Positions 47,369 through 56,600 of a stretch of 64,000 nucleotides of DNA are shown here, one piece after another. Positions within the stretch are counted from its first letter, which is position 1. Every line of letters begins with the position of its first letter. Origin of the DNA: Streptomyces sp. AC512_CC834 (lineage in GTDB: Bacteria > Actinomycetota > Actinomycetes > Streptomycetales > Streptomycetaceae); NCBI RefSeq assembly GCF_019049325.1, contig NZ_JAGMUO010000128.1, positions 158,256 through 222,255 on the forward strand, in the 5' to 3' direction. The position numbers and the translations under genes are program-made. The notes under the pieces are model-generated. The model was not told the DNA's origin. It worked only from the letters and a program-made list of their open reading frames with translations, and ran no database searches.

Positions 47369-47764
47369 CTATATCCGCAGGAGCTGCAGCTCGGAGAGGT
47401 CGGGCGGAGCCCGCCCGTCATGCGGCGCCCCCGGAGACGCCGCAGCGGGCGCGGGGGCCGCGGGCGCGTTCAGCAAGGCGCCGGTCAACGCGGGCGGCGT
47501 GTACGCCGAACCGACGCCGGCCGCCGCACACGTCCCGTCGGCATGATCGAGATGGCTCGATCCGCCGTCCGTGTGCGTGCAACCCCCGTCCGCGTGCGGA
47601 ACGCCGTCCGCCGCGGTCATCACCATCTCGTGGCCAGCACCTGCCTGTACCGCCGGTGTCGCACCGGGGGCGAGGCCGTGCATGCCCAGCACGCCGGCCA
47701 GTACCGCCAGCACCAGCAGCACGAACAGCCGCCCGGCCGGGCGGCTGCTTGATCGGGTGCTCAT
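47369..47764 (-). CDS. DUF6153 family protein
   Basis: A 131-residue protein: signal or membrane anchor (FVLLVLAVLAGVLGMHGLAPG), then a His/Asp/Cys-bearing part (GGCTHTDGGSSHLDHADGTC) and a Pro/Ala-rich tail ending in SELQLLRI. It matches DUF6153, common next to copper and DUF305 genes in Streptomyces. Role unknown. Confidence 0.7.
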   Translation of the reverse strand: MSTRSSSRPAGRLFVLLVLAVLAGVLGMHGLAPGATPAVQAGAGHEMVMTAADGVPHADGGCTHTDGGSSHLDHADGTCAAAGVGSAYTPPALTGALLNAPAAPAPAAASPGAPHDGRAPPDLSELQLLRI

Positions 47765-48052
47765 GGTCACGCACCCATCGTACGGGCCCTTCGCGAAAGC
47801 GCAGATGTGACTGCGCGATCGGCGGCTGTCCCCGCTCGTACGCCTCCGTGCACGTCTCTCGCCCATCTGGTGCTGACGTTCACCCGATCCGGTGTTTAGC
47901 GGAACTCGCATTCACGGACAGCCAGGGGCCGCTGCAAGTCGCATTCGTGGACGTCCCAGCCGTCGCCCGGCCCCTGGCGCGCGTCAGCAGAGCCGCAGAG
48001 TGACGATCTGCCGCAATGACCTTGCGCGTGTGAGCGATTACATTCCGTCCTG

Positions 48053-48490
48053 ATGTCTGCCTGGTCAGTACTACCGAGCACTCGGCCCGCGAAGCCCACG
48101 GCGGCGCCGCTCGTCGTGCTGCTCGCCGTGCTGGTGCACCTGCTGGCCTGTGCGCACGGACCGGTGACGGCCGGGGTGGCAAGCGCAGACGCTGCGCACA
48201 GCGCGGGAGCGTTCTGCGGGCATAAGCCGGGACCGGCCGGCGGGGGGATGGCGTCGCTGCAGAGCGCGCCGGCCCATGACCACCAGTCGCACTGCTGTGA
48301 TCTGGACGGACCCACAGTTCAGCCCTCCCGCGACATCCCCCTTGCCGACGGCCCAGCCCTCCATGTTCTCCGCGTCGAACACGGCGCCCCGCCGTCGCCC
48401 ACACGGACCGGCGCGCAGGCATCGGCTCCCGACCCGGGTTGCTCGTCCACCGGACATACGCGGTCCCGTCTCGGCGTGTGGCGGACCTGA
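48053..48490 (+). CDS. Hypothetical secreted or anchored protein with Cys/His clusters
   Basis: A 145-residue protein with an N-terminal hydrophobic segment (PLVVLLAVLVHLLACAHGP) and a HDHQSHCCDLDG cluster near residue 75. It resembles the previous DUF6153-type proteins in layout, but no family is certain. The ~290 bp upstream show no gene or strong motif. The Cys/His cluster fits the metal theme of the region. Confidence 0.55.
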   Translation: MSAWSVLPSTRPAKPTAAPLVVLLAVLVHLLACAHGPVTAGVASADAAHSAGAFCGHKPGPAGGGMASLQSAPAHDHQSHCCDLDGPTVQPSRDIPLADGPALHVLRVEHGAPPSPTRTGAQASAPDPGCSSTGHTRSRLGVWRT

Positions 48491-48602
48491 TCGACCAACA
48501 CTGCGGCCTCGTCACCCGGCCGCGGCCCGGCAGTCGATCACCTCCGCCCCTGTAATCGCGGCCCGTTGCTTGTTCAGGCACCGGCCGCAGGAGAACCACG
48601 CC

Positions 48603-49754
48603 ATGAATCGCCTGACCCGCATGTCTGTCCTGGCTGCGTCCGCGCGGCCTCTCCCTGCAACCGAGCGACTGACACACACCCCCGCCGGACTGGTCGGCAA
48701 CACCCCCGTCCTCCGCATCGGAGCGCCGTTCACCCTCCCGGGACGCGGTTTCTGGGCCAAGATCGAGGGCCACAATCCGGGCGGCATCAAGGACCGCACC
48801 GCCCTGCACATGGTCCGCACCGCCCGCGAGCGCGGACAGCTCCTGCCCGGCGCCCGCATCGTCGAGTCCTCCTCCGGCACGCTCGGTCTCGGCCTGGCTC
48901 TCGCCGGCGCGACCTACGGCCACCCCGTCACCGTCGTCACCGATCCCGGCATGGAGCCCTTGATGACGGGACTGCTCACGGCGTACGGGGCCGTCGTGGA
49001 CCTCGTTGACACCCCGCACGTCCGTGGAGGCTGGCAGCGCGCACGCCGGGACCGGGTCGAAGAGCTCCTCGCCGACTGTCCCGGCGCTTGGTGCCCTGAT
49101 CAGTACAACAACCCGGAGAACGTGGCCGCGTACGCTCCGCTCGCCCACGAACTCGTCGCTCAGCTGGGGCGGATCGACACCCTGGTCGTGTCCGTCGGCA
49201 CGGGCGGCCACTCCGCCGGGATCGCCTCCGTTCTCCGCGGGTTCTTCCCTCACCTGCGGATCGTGGGGGTGGACACCTGCGGCTCGACCATCTTCGGCCA
49301 GCCCGCCGCACCCCGTCTGATGCGGGGCCTGGGCAGCAGCATCCATCCACGCAACGTCGCCTACGACCTGTTCGACGAGGTCCACTGGGTAGCCGCGCCG
49401 GAAGCGGTGTGGTCGGCACGCAGGCTGGCCCGTGACCACTACGCCACCGGGGGCTGGAGCGTCGGCGCGGTCGCGCTCGTCGCCCGATGGGCGGCTCGCA
49501 CCCTGCCCGCGGACAACCGGATCGTCGCAGTCTTCCCCGACGGCCCGCAGCGGTACATCGGCACGGTCTTCGACGATGCCTACTGCGATGAACACGGCCT
49601 GCTCGGCGTCCTGCCCGCCGACGGCCCCGAGGAGATCACCCGGCCGGGCGACCGGGTGGTGACCCGCTGGACGCGCTGCACCCACGTCACCGACCCCCTG
49701 GCCACCGCCGGTGCCCAGGACGCAGGAGACGAGACCGTAGGGGTCGCACGATGA
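48603..49754 (+). CDS. PLP-dependent cysteine synthase-like enzyme
   Basis: A 383-residue fold-type II PLP enzyme: HTPAGLVGNTPVLRI, NPGGIKDRTALH with Lys63 as PLP lysine, SSSGTLGLGLALAGA for the phosphate/substrate loop, and VSVGTGGHSAG. It resembles O-acetylserine sulfhydrylase or cystathionine beta-synthase without regulatory domain. An extra ~60-residue C-terminal part is unusual. Coupled by ATGA to an MFS exporter, which suggests production and export of an amino acid derivative. Confidence 0.85.
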   Translation: MNRLTRMSVLAASARPLPATERLTHTPAGLVGNTPVLRIGAPFTLPGRGFWAKIEGHNPGGIKDRTALHMVRTARERGQLLPGARIVESSSGTLGLGLALAGATYGHPVTVVTDPGMEPLMTGLLTAYGAVVDLVDTPHVRGGWQRARRDRVEELLADCPGAWCPDQYNNPENVAAYAPLAHELVAQLGRIDTLVVSVGTGGHSAGIASVLRGFFPHLRIVGVDTCGSTIFGQPAAPRLMRGLGSSIHPRNVAYDLFDEVHWVAAPEAVWSARRLARDHYATGGWSVGAVALVARWAARTLPADNRIVAVFPDGPQRYIGTVFDDAYCDEHGLLGVLPADGPEEITRPGDRVVTRWTRCTHVTDPLATAGAQDAGDETVGVAR

Positions 49755-51004
49755 AGCTCCTGTGGCAGCAGTCCCGCTCGTTCCCGGTCCCGATCCGGCT
49801 GTTGATGGCCAACCAGTTCGCCATCAACCTCGCCTTCTACATGCTGATGCCGTACCTGGCGGCCCACCTGGCCGGCGGGCTCGGGCTGGCGGCCTGGGCC
49901 GTCGGACTCGTCCTGGGCGTACGCAACTTCTCCCAGCAGGGCATGTTCCTCATCGGAGGCACCATCGCCGACCGCTACGGCTACAAGGCCCCGATCATGG
50001 CTGGCTGCCTGCTCCGCACCGTCGGCTTCGGCCTGCTCGGCTGGGTCGACAACCTCCCCGCCCTCATCGCCGCATCGGCGGCCACCGGCTTCGCCGGCGC
50101 CCTGTTCAACCCTGCCGTACGCGCCTACCTGGCCGCCGAAGCCGGCGAACGGCGCGTGGACGCCTTCGCTACCTTCAACGTCTACTACCAGGCGGGCATG
50201 CTCCTCGGCCCGCTGGTGGGACTGGCTCTGCTGGCTGCGGACTTCCGGCTCGTCTGCACGGTCGCTGCCGCGATCTTCACCCTGCTGACCGTCCTGCAGT
50301 GGCGTTCCCTGCCCGCCCGCCGTGGCGAAACCCCCGGCGCGACGCCGGGCAACGTGCTGACGCAGTGGCGCACGGTGGTGGCCAACCGGCCCTTCCTCCT
50401 CTTCGCCCTCGCGATGATCGGCGCCTACGTCCTCACCTTCCAGGTCTACCTGGCGCTGCCCCTGGCCGCAGCCGACGTCCTCGGAGACAAGGGCGCCTGG
50501 GCGACCAGCGGACTCTTCGTCGTTTCGGCCGCCGTCGCCGTGGTCGGGCAACTCCGGCTCACCGGCTGGGCGAAGCGACGCTGGACGCCCGCCCAGGCCC
50601 TCGTCCGCGGGCTGACCGCCATGGGGATGGCCTTCGTGCCGCTCGCACTGGCACCACCCGAAGCCCCCGCCGCCGTACTGACCGCCCTGGTCCTGGCCGT
50701 GGCTCTACTGGCCGTCGGCGGTGCCGTCGTTTATCCCTTCGAGATGGACACCGTGGTCACGCTCTCGGGCAATCGGCTCGTGGCGACCCACTACGGGCTG
50801 TACAACACCGTTTCGGGCCTTGGCATCACCCTCGGCAACCTCATCACCGGAGCCCTGTGGGACTTCGCCGAACGCGCGGACGCCCTCTGGCTGACGTGGT
50901 GTTCCTTGGCCGCGACCGGACTGGCCTGCGCGGCATCCGTCGCTGCCCTGGCACGCAGTGGGCGCCTGATCGCACGGACAGAGGCACCACTCGCCCCCGC
51001 CTGA
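49751..51004 (+). CDS. MFS transporter paired with the PLP enzyme
   Basis: A 417-residue, ~12-helix MFS protein with GGTIADRYGYKAPI as motif A-like loop and YYQAGMLLGPLVGL. Its start overlaps the PLP gene stop (ATGA), so both act together. Similar PLP-MFS pairs occur in metallophore or amino-acid antibiotic loci; the substrate cannot be stated. Confidence 0.85.
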   Translation: MKLLWQQSRSFPVPIRLLMANQFAINLAFYMLMPYLAAHLAGGLGLAAWAVGLVLGVRNFSQQGMFLIGGTIADRYGYKAPIMAGCLLRTVGFGLLGWVDNLPALIAASAATGFAGALFNPAVRAYLAAEAGERRVDAFATFNVYYQAGMLLGPLVGLALLAADFRLVCTVAAAIFTLLTVLQWRSLPARRGETPGATPGNVLTQWRTVVANRPFLLFALAMIGAYVLTFQVYLALPLAAADVLGDKGAWATSGLFVVSAAVAVVGQLRLTGWAKRRWTPAQALVRGLTAMGMAFVPLALAPPEAPAAVLTALVLAVALLAVGGAVVYPFEMDTVVTLSGNRLVATHYGLYNTVSGLGITLGNLITGALWDFAERADALWLTWCSLAATGLACAASVAALARSGRLIARTEAPLAPA

Positions 51005-51318
51005 GGCGTGGACTCCCCCACGGGGCACCGATGGACCCGGCCGCCTCGCGCGGTGTGTGGATGTCCGGCACGGTGGCCGTAGCACTCGACGCCGGGTGAC
51101 CGGGCGTGCCGACTGCCGTTTCCGGGTCCACGCCGCGTTGCGACTCGTGCCCTTCGAGACTGCGTATGCCGCCGGGGGGTACCCCACGCTTCCGGCGCGG
51201 CGGGAACGGAGCGGCAGATGTGTACGACGCAGAGTGCGGGCGGCAGAGCGCCCTCCAACGGGCGCTCCGGTGCAGGGGCGACGGGGCGTGAGACGCGCCT
51301 CCCTGGTGGTGGCATCCG
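51005..51318. other. Gene-free stretch before the nuo-like operon
   Basis: About 310 bp without a convincing ORF. It holds a GGGGTACCCC palindrome at 51176-51185 and several GC-rich runs; a promoter for the nuo-like operon is expected here. No RNA gene seen. Confidence 0.5.
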
Positions 51319-51669
51319 GTGAGCGGCATCACTGCCGCACTGTCCTTGCTGGGCCTGGCTCTGCTGGCGGTGGCCGGAGCGTACGGAGCGGCCTGGGCGC
51401 TTCGGATCCCGTCCGGTCCGCTGCCCGCTCAGCCGTTCGGGTCGGGACTGGAGCCGACGGAACACGCGGTCAGCCGTTTCCACATGCGCTGGTACACGGT
51501 GACGATGCTCTTCCTCGCCTTCGACATGGAGATGGTCTTCATGTACCCGTGGACGCTGGTGATCTCCGTGATGGGGCCCAGCGCGGTGATCGAGATGTTC
51601 GTCTTCCTCGCCGTCCTGCTCGCAGGGGTGGTCTACGCATGGCGGGAAGGAGCACTGCGGTGGGCCTGA
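51319..51669 (+). CDS. nuoA: NuoA-like subunit
   Basis: A 116-residue three-helix protein with the NuoA pattern (PFGSGLEPTEHAVSRFHMRWY, LFLAFDMEMVFMYPW) including the Asp/Glu pair of helix 2. GTG start. First gene of a complex-I-like operon. Its stop overlaps the next gene's GTG start region by 10 bp. Confidence 0.92.
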   Translation: MSGITAALSLLGLALLAVAGAYGAAWALRIPSGPLPAQPFGSGLEPTEHAVSRFHMRWYTVTMLFLAFDMEMVFMYPWTLVISVMGPSAVIEMFVFLAVLLAGVVYAWREGALRWA

Positions 51670-52919
51670 CCGCCGTCCTGACCCGCGCAGCGGCCCTCCG
51701 GCCACGCGTCCTGCTGGTGACCACGCCGGGCGGTACTCCGGTGAGGCTGGCCGCGGAGAAGGAGTTGCGGTCGCGGGACTGGCCGTCGGCGTCGACCCCG
51801 GCTGGAGCCGACCTGATGCTGGTGGCGGGGCCCGACTGCTCACGGTTGGATCCGGCGCTGGATCGGTTGTGGCAGGACATGCCTCGGCCGCGGGTGCGGG
51901 TGCGGGCGGTCGCGGCCGACGAGGTGGCATCGGTTCTCGAGGCCGGACGCGCCCGGCTGGGCACGACGAAGCCCGCGTGGCACCACGACGACGGCCCGAA
52001 GGGCGGTGGTCATGGCGGGGAGCACGACAGCCACGACAGCACGGGGCCCGGCCGCGGCGACGACGACCACGCTGGTCCCAGCGTCCACGGTCACACCGGT
52101 CACGGTCACGATCACGGCGACATGGAGATGCCGGGCGGGCTGGCCATGGCCGAACAGGGGGAGGACCGCGACGGACTGACGCTGGACCGCCTGCATGTCA
52201 CGTTGGGACCGTTCCTGGCCGACTGGCCCGCCGGACTGACCTTCCGCGTGGTGCTTCAAGGCGACGTAATCCAACGGGCCGACCTCGACGAGACGCCCGC
52301 CGACAGGCCGGCCGATCCATTCTGGAGCCGGCCGTGGTTGCGGGCCGTCACGGGCGAGCCGGTGGGCGTGGGGGAGGCCGCCCGGCGGCGGGCAGCGGCG
52401 CACCTGGACAGCCTGGGCCGACTGCTGTCGGTGGCGGGCTGGCCCGCCGAGGCGGCGATGGCCCGGCGACTGCGCGACGACCTGCTGGAGGAGGTGCCCG
52501 CGTCGGCGGTCCTGCCCCGGGTGGAGCGCTTCGCCCGACGAATCGGGCGGTCACGGACCCTGTACTGGCTGACGCGAGGCGTCGGCCTGCTGAGCGCGGA
52601 CGACGCCCGAGCCGCCGGTGTCACCGGTCCCGCCATACGGGCGGTCGGCGGGGACGTACCGGCCCGCTACCGGCAGTGGCTCACCGATGTCGTGCACGAC
52701 GTACGCCAGTTGGACGCGACCGCCGTCCTCGTTCCGACCGCGCAGGAAAGCCCGCGCGGCCGGTGGGACGCGGAGCTCCCGCCGTCGGCCGCCCTGGCGA
52801 AGCTGCTTCCCCGCCTGCTGGTGGGAGCCGAACTGGGCGCGGCCCGTCTTGTCGTCGCCAGCCTCGACCCGGACCCGGACGAACTGACCGCGTGTCGGCC
52901 GGCGGTGGCCCGTGGCTGA
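51660..52919 (+). CDS. Degenerate NuoB/NuoD-like fusion protein with His-rich linker
   Basis: A 419-residue protein. Residues ~1-100 look like a worn NuoB-type fold (RVLLVTTPGGTPVRLAAEKE, ADLMLVAGPDC) but lack the CC-x-C-x-C ligands of cluster N2. Residues ~110-165 form a His/Asp/Gly-rich linker (HHDDGPKGGGHGGEHDSHDS). The rest resembles the NuoD/49-kDa region (RADLDETPADRP, ARRLRDDLLEEVP) without the quinone-site His. The GTG at 51660 has GGAAGGAG at ideal spacing; the earlier ATG at 51639 is possible. It probably caps the membrane arm without redox chemistry. Confidence 0.65.
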   Translation: MGLTAVLTRAAALRPRVLLVTTPGGTPVRLAAEKELRSRDWPSASTPAGADLMLVAGPDCSRLDPALDRLWQDMPRPRVRVRAVAADEVASVLEAGRARLGTTKPAWHHDDGPKGGGHGGEHDSHDSTGPGRGDDDHAGPSVHGHTGHGHDHGDMEMPGGLAMAEQGEDRDGLTLDRLHVTLGPFLADWPAGLTFRVVLQGDVIQRADLDETPADRPADPFWSRPWLRAVTGEPVGVGEAARRRAAAHLDSLGRLLSVAGWPAEAAMARRLRDDLLEEVPASAVLPRVERFARRIGRSRTLYWLTRGVGLLSADDARAAGVTGPAIRAVGGDVPARYRQWLTDVVHDVRQLDATAVLVPTAQESPRGRWDAELPPSAALAKLLPRLLVGAELGAARLVVASLDPDPDELTACRPAVARG

Positions 52920-53841
52920 GACGGGGGCGTGGTGGGCGTTGCTGGTCGCCCCGGCGATGCTGCTCGGCTTCGCGGTGCTGGCGGTGGCGGCCGACGCGGC
53001 ACTGGACGCCCGGAACGCGGGCCGTCGGATCACAGTCGGCAACGCGGTACGGCCGCTGCTCGCCGTGCCGGGGGCGTTGCTGGCGCAGCCCCGGCGGTTG
53101 CCCGCGCCGGACCGGCTGCTGTGGCGGGCGGGCGTGATCACCGTACCGGTGGCGGCGGTGCTGTCCACGCTGGTCGTCCCGTTCGGCGACCACGTCGTCG
53201 CCGATCTGTCGGTCGGGGTGGTGTGGTTCAACGCCATGGAGGTGCTGACCTGGGCCGGGCTGTGGCTGGCCGGCTGGGGCCCGAACGCCGCGTTCTCCCT
53301 GGTCGGCGGCTACCGGTTCCTCGCCCAGGGCCTGGCCTACGAGCTGCCGCTGATGTTCGCGCTGATCTCGGCCGCCACGGGCGCCCAGTCCCTGCGGGTG
53401 ACCGACATCGCCGACGCCCAGCACGGCCTGTGGTACGCGGTGTGGATGCCGTTCGCCTTCGTCGTCTACCTGACGGGTGTCCTGGCGTTCAGTTTCCTGG
53501 GTCCGTTCGCGTACCCGGCAGGGCGGGACGTCGCCGAGGGCGTACTGGGGGAGACGAGCGGGGTGGACCGGCTGCTGCTGCAGGCCGGGCGGTGGCTGTG
53601 GCTGGCGGCCGGGGCGGCGATGGCGGTGCCGCTGTTCCTGGGCGGTGGCGCCGGGCCGGGGCTGCCGCCGTGGGCGTGGTCGCTGGTCAAGACGCTGCTG
53701 GTGCTGACGGTGCTGGTGTGGGTATTGCGGCGGCTGCCCATGGTCCGCGCCGACCGTTACGTGGAACTGGCCTGGGTGGTGCTCCTGCCGCTGTCCGTCC
53801 TTCAGGCCCTGGTGCCGGCCCTGGTCAGTCTCGACCGCTAG
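52912..53841 (+). CDS. nuoH: NuoH-like subunit
   Basis: A 309-residue membrane protein with about eight helices, including GGYRFLAQGLAYELPLMFAL and VVYLTGVLAFSFLGPFAYPAG. The usual ETNR-PFDL-EAE quinone-channel loop is only partly kept (AEGVLGETSGVDRLLLQAGRW), so quinone interaction may be altered. GTG start overlapping the previous gene. Confidence 0.88.
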   Translation: MAETGAWWALLVAPAMLLGFAVLAVAADAALDARNAGRRITVGNAVRPLLAVPGALLAQPRRLPAPDRLLWRAGVITVPVAAVLSTLVVPFGDHVVADLSVGVVWFNAMEVLTWAGLWLAGWGPNAAFSLVGGYRFLAQGLAYELPLMFALISAATGAQSLRVTDIADAQHGLWYAVWMPFAFVVYLTGVLAFSFLGPFAYPAGRDVAEGVLGETSGVDRLLLQAGRWLWLAAGAAMAVPLFLGGGAGPGLPPWAWSLVKTLLVLTVLVWVLRRLPMVRADRYVELAWVVLLPLSVLQALVPALVSLDR

Positions 53842-53855
53842 GAAAGGAATGCGTC

Positions 53856-54425
53856 ATGGGCACGACGAGCACGGTGCTGCTGTGGGTACTGGGCGTGCTC
53901 GCCCTGGCCGGCGCTGTCCTGGTATTCACCTTGAACTCCATGGCCCGGGTCACCTTCGCACTCCTGGCTTCCCTGGTGTGCGTGGGCGGGGTGGTGACCG
54001 TGCTGCGGTTGCCGTACCTCGGCGTGGTGATCGTGCTGATGATGGTCATGGAGATGGTGATCATGGCGGTGTTCATGATCGCGTACATGATGAATCCGGC
54101 CGGTCTGATGCCGATGTCGATGCTGCACAACAAGCGCGGCTCACTGGTCGTCAGCGGTGTCGTGTTCGCCGCCCTGGTCGTCGGGATCTTCCTGGTGCCG
54201 TGGCCAGATCGCACGGGAGCGCGGCCCGGGGACACCACGTTCCAGGTCGGGATGTCGTTGATGGGCGACCAGATGCTGACCATGGTCACGCTCGGGTTCG
54301 CGCTCCTGGCCACCATGGTGGGCGCCACCGTCCTCGCCACCCACCGCGGCCGGTACGACCGCTTCGGCGACGACCTCGACCAGCGGCCCCCGAACGACCC
54401 GACCGCCGGAGGAGTGGGCCGATGA
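53856..54425 (+). CDS. nuoJ: NuoJ-like subunit
   Basis: A 189-residue membrane protein with about five helices, the GVVIVLMMVMEMVIMAVFMIAYMM block (Glu in helix 3) as in NuoJ. Start 15 bp after nuoH, with AGGAAAGGA ribosome binding site. Overlaps nuoK by ATGA-type junction. Confidence 0.9.
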   Translation: MGTTSTVLLWVLGVLALAGAVLVFTLNSMARVTFALLASLVCVGGVVTVLRLPYLGVVIVLMMVMEMVIMAVFMIAYMMNPAGLMPMSMLHNKRGSLVVSGVVFAALVVGIFLVPWPDRTGARPGDTTFQVGMSLMGDQMLTMVTLGFALLATMVGATVLATHRGRYDRFGDDLDQRPPNDPTAGGVGR

Positions 54426-54727
54426 CGTTCGAACTCCTGCTGGTCCTCGCCTCCGGACTCTTCTCGACGGGCCTGTTCGGTGCCCTCTCCCAGCAGTCCA
54501 TCGTCATGATCATGATGGGGATCGAGCTGATGATCGGCGGCGTCATCGTGGCCGCCGCCGACTTCTGGTACTTCCTCGCCCCCGCCGCCGGCAGCGGCCA
54601 GGTGGTGATCGTGGCGGCCGTGGTGGCGATGGCCGTGGAAATGGCCATGGGCTTCGCCGTCACCACTGCCATCTACCGCGCCCGCCAGGTCGACATGACC
54701 GACATGGCCGAGGACCTGAAGGGATGA
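54422..54727 (+). CDS. nuoK: NuoK-like subunit
   Basis: A 101-residue three-helix protein. The two proton-path glutamates known from E. coli NuoK (Glu36, Glu72) are kept, in MGIELMIGG and AMAVEMAMGF. The C-terminal tail DMTDMAEDLKG is as usual. Coupled to nuoJ and nuoL by 4-bp overlaps. Confidence 0.92.
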   Translation: MTFELLLVLASGLFSTGLFGALSQQSIVMIMMGIELMIGGVIVAAADFWYFLAPAAGSGQVVIVAAVVAMAVEMAMGFAVTTAIYRARQVDMTDMAEDLKG

Positions 54728-56595
54728 GCGCGCTACTCTGGCTGCTCATCGCCCTCCCCCTGGGCGGCGGATCGGTACTGGCCCTCACGGGACCCCGCCG
54801 GGGCAGCCTGGTCCCCGCTATCGGTGTGGCGGTCGCCGTGGCCACGCTCGGTGCGGCGGTCGCCGCCGCGCTGACCCGGCCGGACGCGAGCGCTCCGCTG
54901 TTCGCCGGGATGGAGGCGGGGCTGGCGGTGGACGGCCTGTCCGCGGTGATGGTGGTCACCGTCGCCGCGGTCACCACCGCCGTGCTGGCCTTCGCCGCAG
55001 GGGAGTTCGCCGCCCACGAGAACAGGGGCCGGTTCTTCGGGCTCATGCTGCTCTTCGCCGGGGCCATGCTGGTCACCGTCACGGCGACCACCCTGCCGCT
55101 GTTGCTGATGGCCTGGGAGCTGATGGGTGCCACTAGCTGGGCGCTGATCGGCTACTGGTGGCGGCGGCCGGAGCGGGCGGAGGCCGCCGACGTCGCGTTC
55201 CTCACCACCCGCGCCGCCGACCTCGGCCTGTACCTGGCCGCGGGTGCCGCAGTGGCCGGCGGCATCGGCTCGCTGCGCCTGGACGCCCTGCCGCACGCGG
55301 ATGCGCCCTGGCTGCACGTGGTCACCGCCGGCGTGGTGGTGGCCGCCCTTGGCAAGTCCGCGCAACTGCCGTTCTCGTTCTGGCTGTCGCGCGCCATGCA
55401 GGGCCCCAGCTCCGTCTCGGCACTGCTGCACTCGGCGACCATGGTCGCCGCCGGCGCCTACCTGCTGCTGCGACTCGCCCCGTTGCTGGACGCCACGGTC
55501 TGGGCGGGGCCCCTGGTCGCCTGGACCGGCGCAGCCACCGCCCTGGTCCTGGGGCTGGTCGCGGTGGCCCAGAGCGACCTCAAGCAGCTCCTCGCGGCCT
55601 CCACCTCGGCGCAGCTCGGCTTCATGGTGCTGGCCGCGGGCAGCGGCGGCGTCGCCGCGGGCACCACGCAGCTCGTCGCCCACGCCGCCACCAAGTCGGG
55701 TCTGTTCCTCGCCGCGGGCGCCTGGCTGACCGCGCTGGGCACCAAGCAACTGCCCGCCCTGCGCGGCGCGGCCCGCGCCCACCCACTGGTCGGCGTGGCC
55801 TTCACGGTGGGCGCCCTCACTCTGGCCGGGCTGCCGCCCCTGTCCCTGTGGGCGGCCAAGGACGAAGTCCTCGCCGCCGCCCACACCGAGTCAACCGCGC
55901 TGTACTCGGTGGGCCTCGCGGCGGCGGCCGTCGCCGCCATGTACAGCGTCAAAGCAGTCTGGTACGTCACCCGTCCCCTCCCGCACGACGCGGGATCCGG
56001 GTACGACACCGAGGAGCGCGGCACCCGTCGCGTCGCCCCTACGACACCGGCCCCACTCCTCGCCCTCACCCTCGCCGCGGCGGTACTGGGAGTGCTGGCC
56101 CTGCCAGGACCGGCGTCCTGGCTGAAACGGCTGGTCGGGGCCCAGGGTGAACCGTCCCCCGAGCCCTGGGAACTCGGATTGTCCGCCGGGGTGGCGCTCG
56201 CCGCCGCCGGCCTGGCCTGGAGGTGGGCGTCCCGCCCGGCACCCGCACTACGTGCCGCCGTCCGAGTGGTCCACGGGTGGCTGTACCTGGAGCAGGCGGC
56301 GAGGCTCGTCGTGGTCCGCCCGGTGCTGGGCCTCGCGCGCACGCTGGCCGCCTTCGACGACCGCGTCGTCGACGGTGCCGTACGGCAGACCGCCCGCGGC
56401 GGCCTCGCGGCGGCCCGGCTCGCACGCCGTCTCGACGACGGCGGCATCGACGCCGGAATCCGTGCCGTCGCGACCGGCGCGCGGAGCCTGGGCCGGTGGG
56501 CGCGCCGCCCACAGACCGGACTGCTGCACCAGTACTACGCCCAGGCCGCCGTGGGCTTCGTCGTACTGGTCCTGATCATCCTGTTGGTGAGGTAA
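54724..56595 (+). CDS. nuoL: NuoL-like antiporter subunit
   Basis: A 623-residue protein, ~14 helices plus a C-terminal extension. Key charges of antiporter-type subunits are present: Glu in LLMAWELMGATS (TM5), Lys in ALGKSAQLPFSFW (TM7), Lys in SDLKQLLAAS (TM8) and Lys in LWAAKDEVL (TM12). Residues ~480-620 contain an amphipathic part like helix HL. It should be a working proton channel module. Confidence 0.93.
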   Translation: MSALLWLLIALPLGGGSVLALTGPRRGSLVPAIGVAVAVATLGAAVAAALTRPDASAPLFAGMEAGLAVDGLSAVMVVTVAAVTTAVLAFAAGEFAAHENRGRFFGLMLLFAGAMLVTVTATTLPLLLMAWELMGATSWALIGYWWRRPERAEAADVAFLTTRAADLGLYLAAGAAVAGGIGSLRLDALPHADAPWLHVVTAGVVVAALGKSAQLPFSFWLSRAMQGPSSVSALLHSATMVAAGAYLLLRLAPLLDATVWAGPLVAWTGAATALVLGLVAVAQSDLKQLLAASTSAQLGFMVLAAGSGGVAAGTTQLVAHAATKSGLFLAAGAWLTALGTKQLPALRGAARAHPLVGVAFTVGALTLAGLPPLSLWAAKDEVLAAAHTESTALYSVGLAAAAVAAMYSVKAVWYVTRPLPHDAGSGYDTEERGTRRVAPTTPAPLLALTLAAAVLGVLALPGPASWLKRLVGAQGEPSPEPWELGLSAGVALAAAGLAWRWASRPAPALRAAVRVVHGWLYLEQAARLVVVRPVLGLARTLAAFDDRVVDGAVRQTARGGLAAARLARRLDDGGIDAGIRAVATGARSLGRWARRPQTGLLHQYYAQAAVGFVVLVLIILLVR

Positions 56596-56600
56596 CTCCT

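Noticed and set aside
47880..49685. 601-codon minus-strand frame over the PLP enzyme
   Set aside because: The + strand gene has the PLP lysine motif and glycine loop; the minus product is Gly/Arg-rich with no domain.
51057..51659. Upstream extension of the B/D-like gene
   Set aside because: It overlaps nuoA in another frame; the GTG at 51660 has an ideal ribosome binding site.
56223..56600. Upstream extension of nuoM
   Set aside because: Arg/Pro-rich run over the end of nuoL; family N-terminus begins at GTG 56601.
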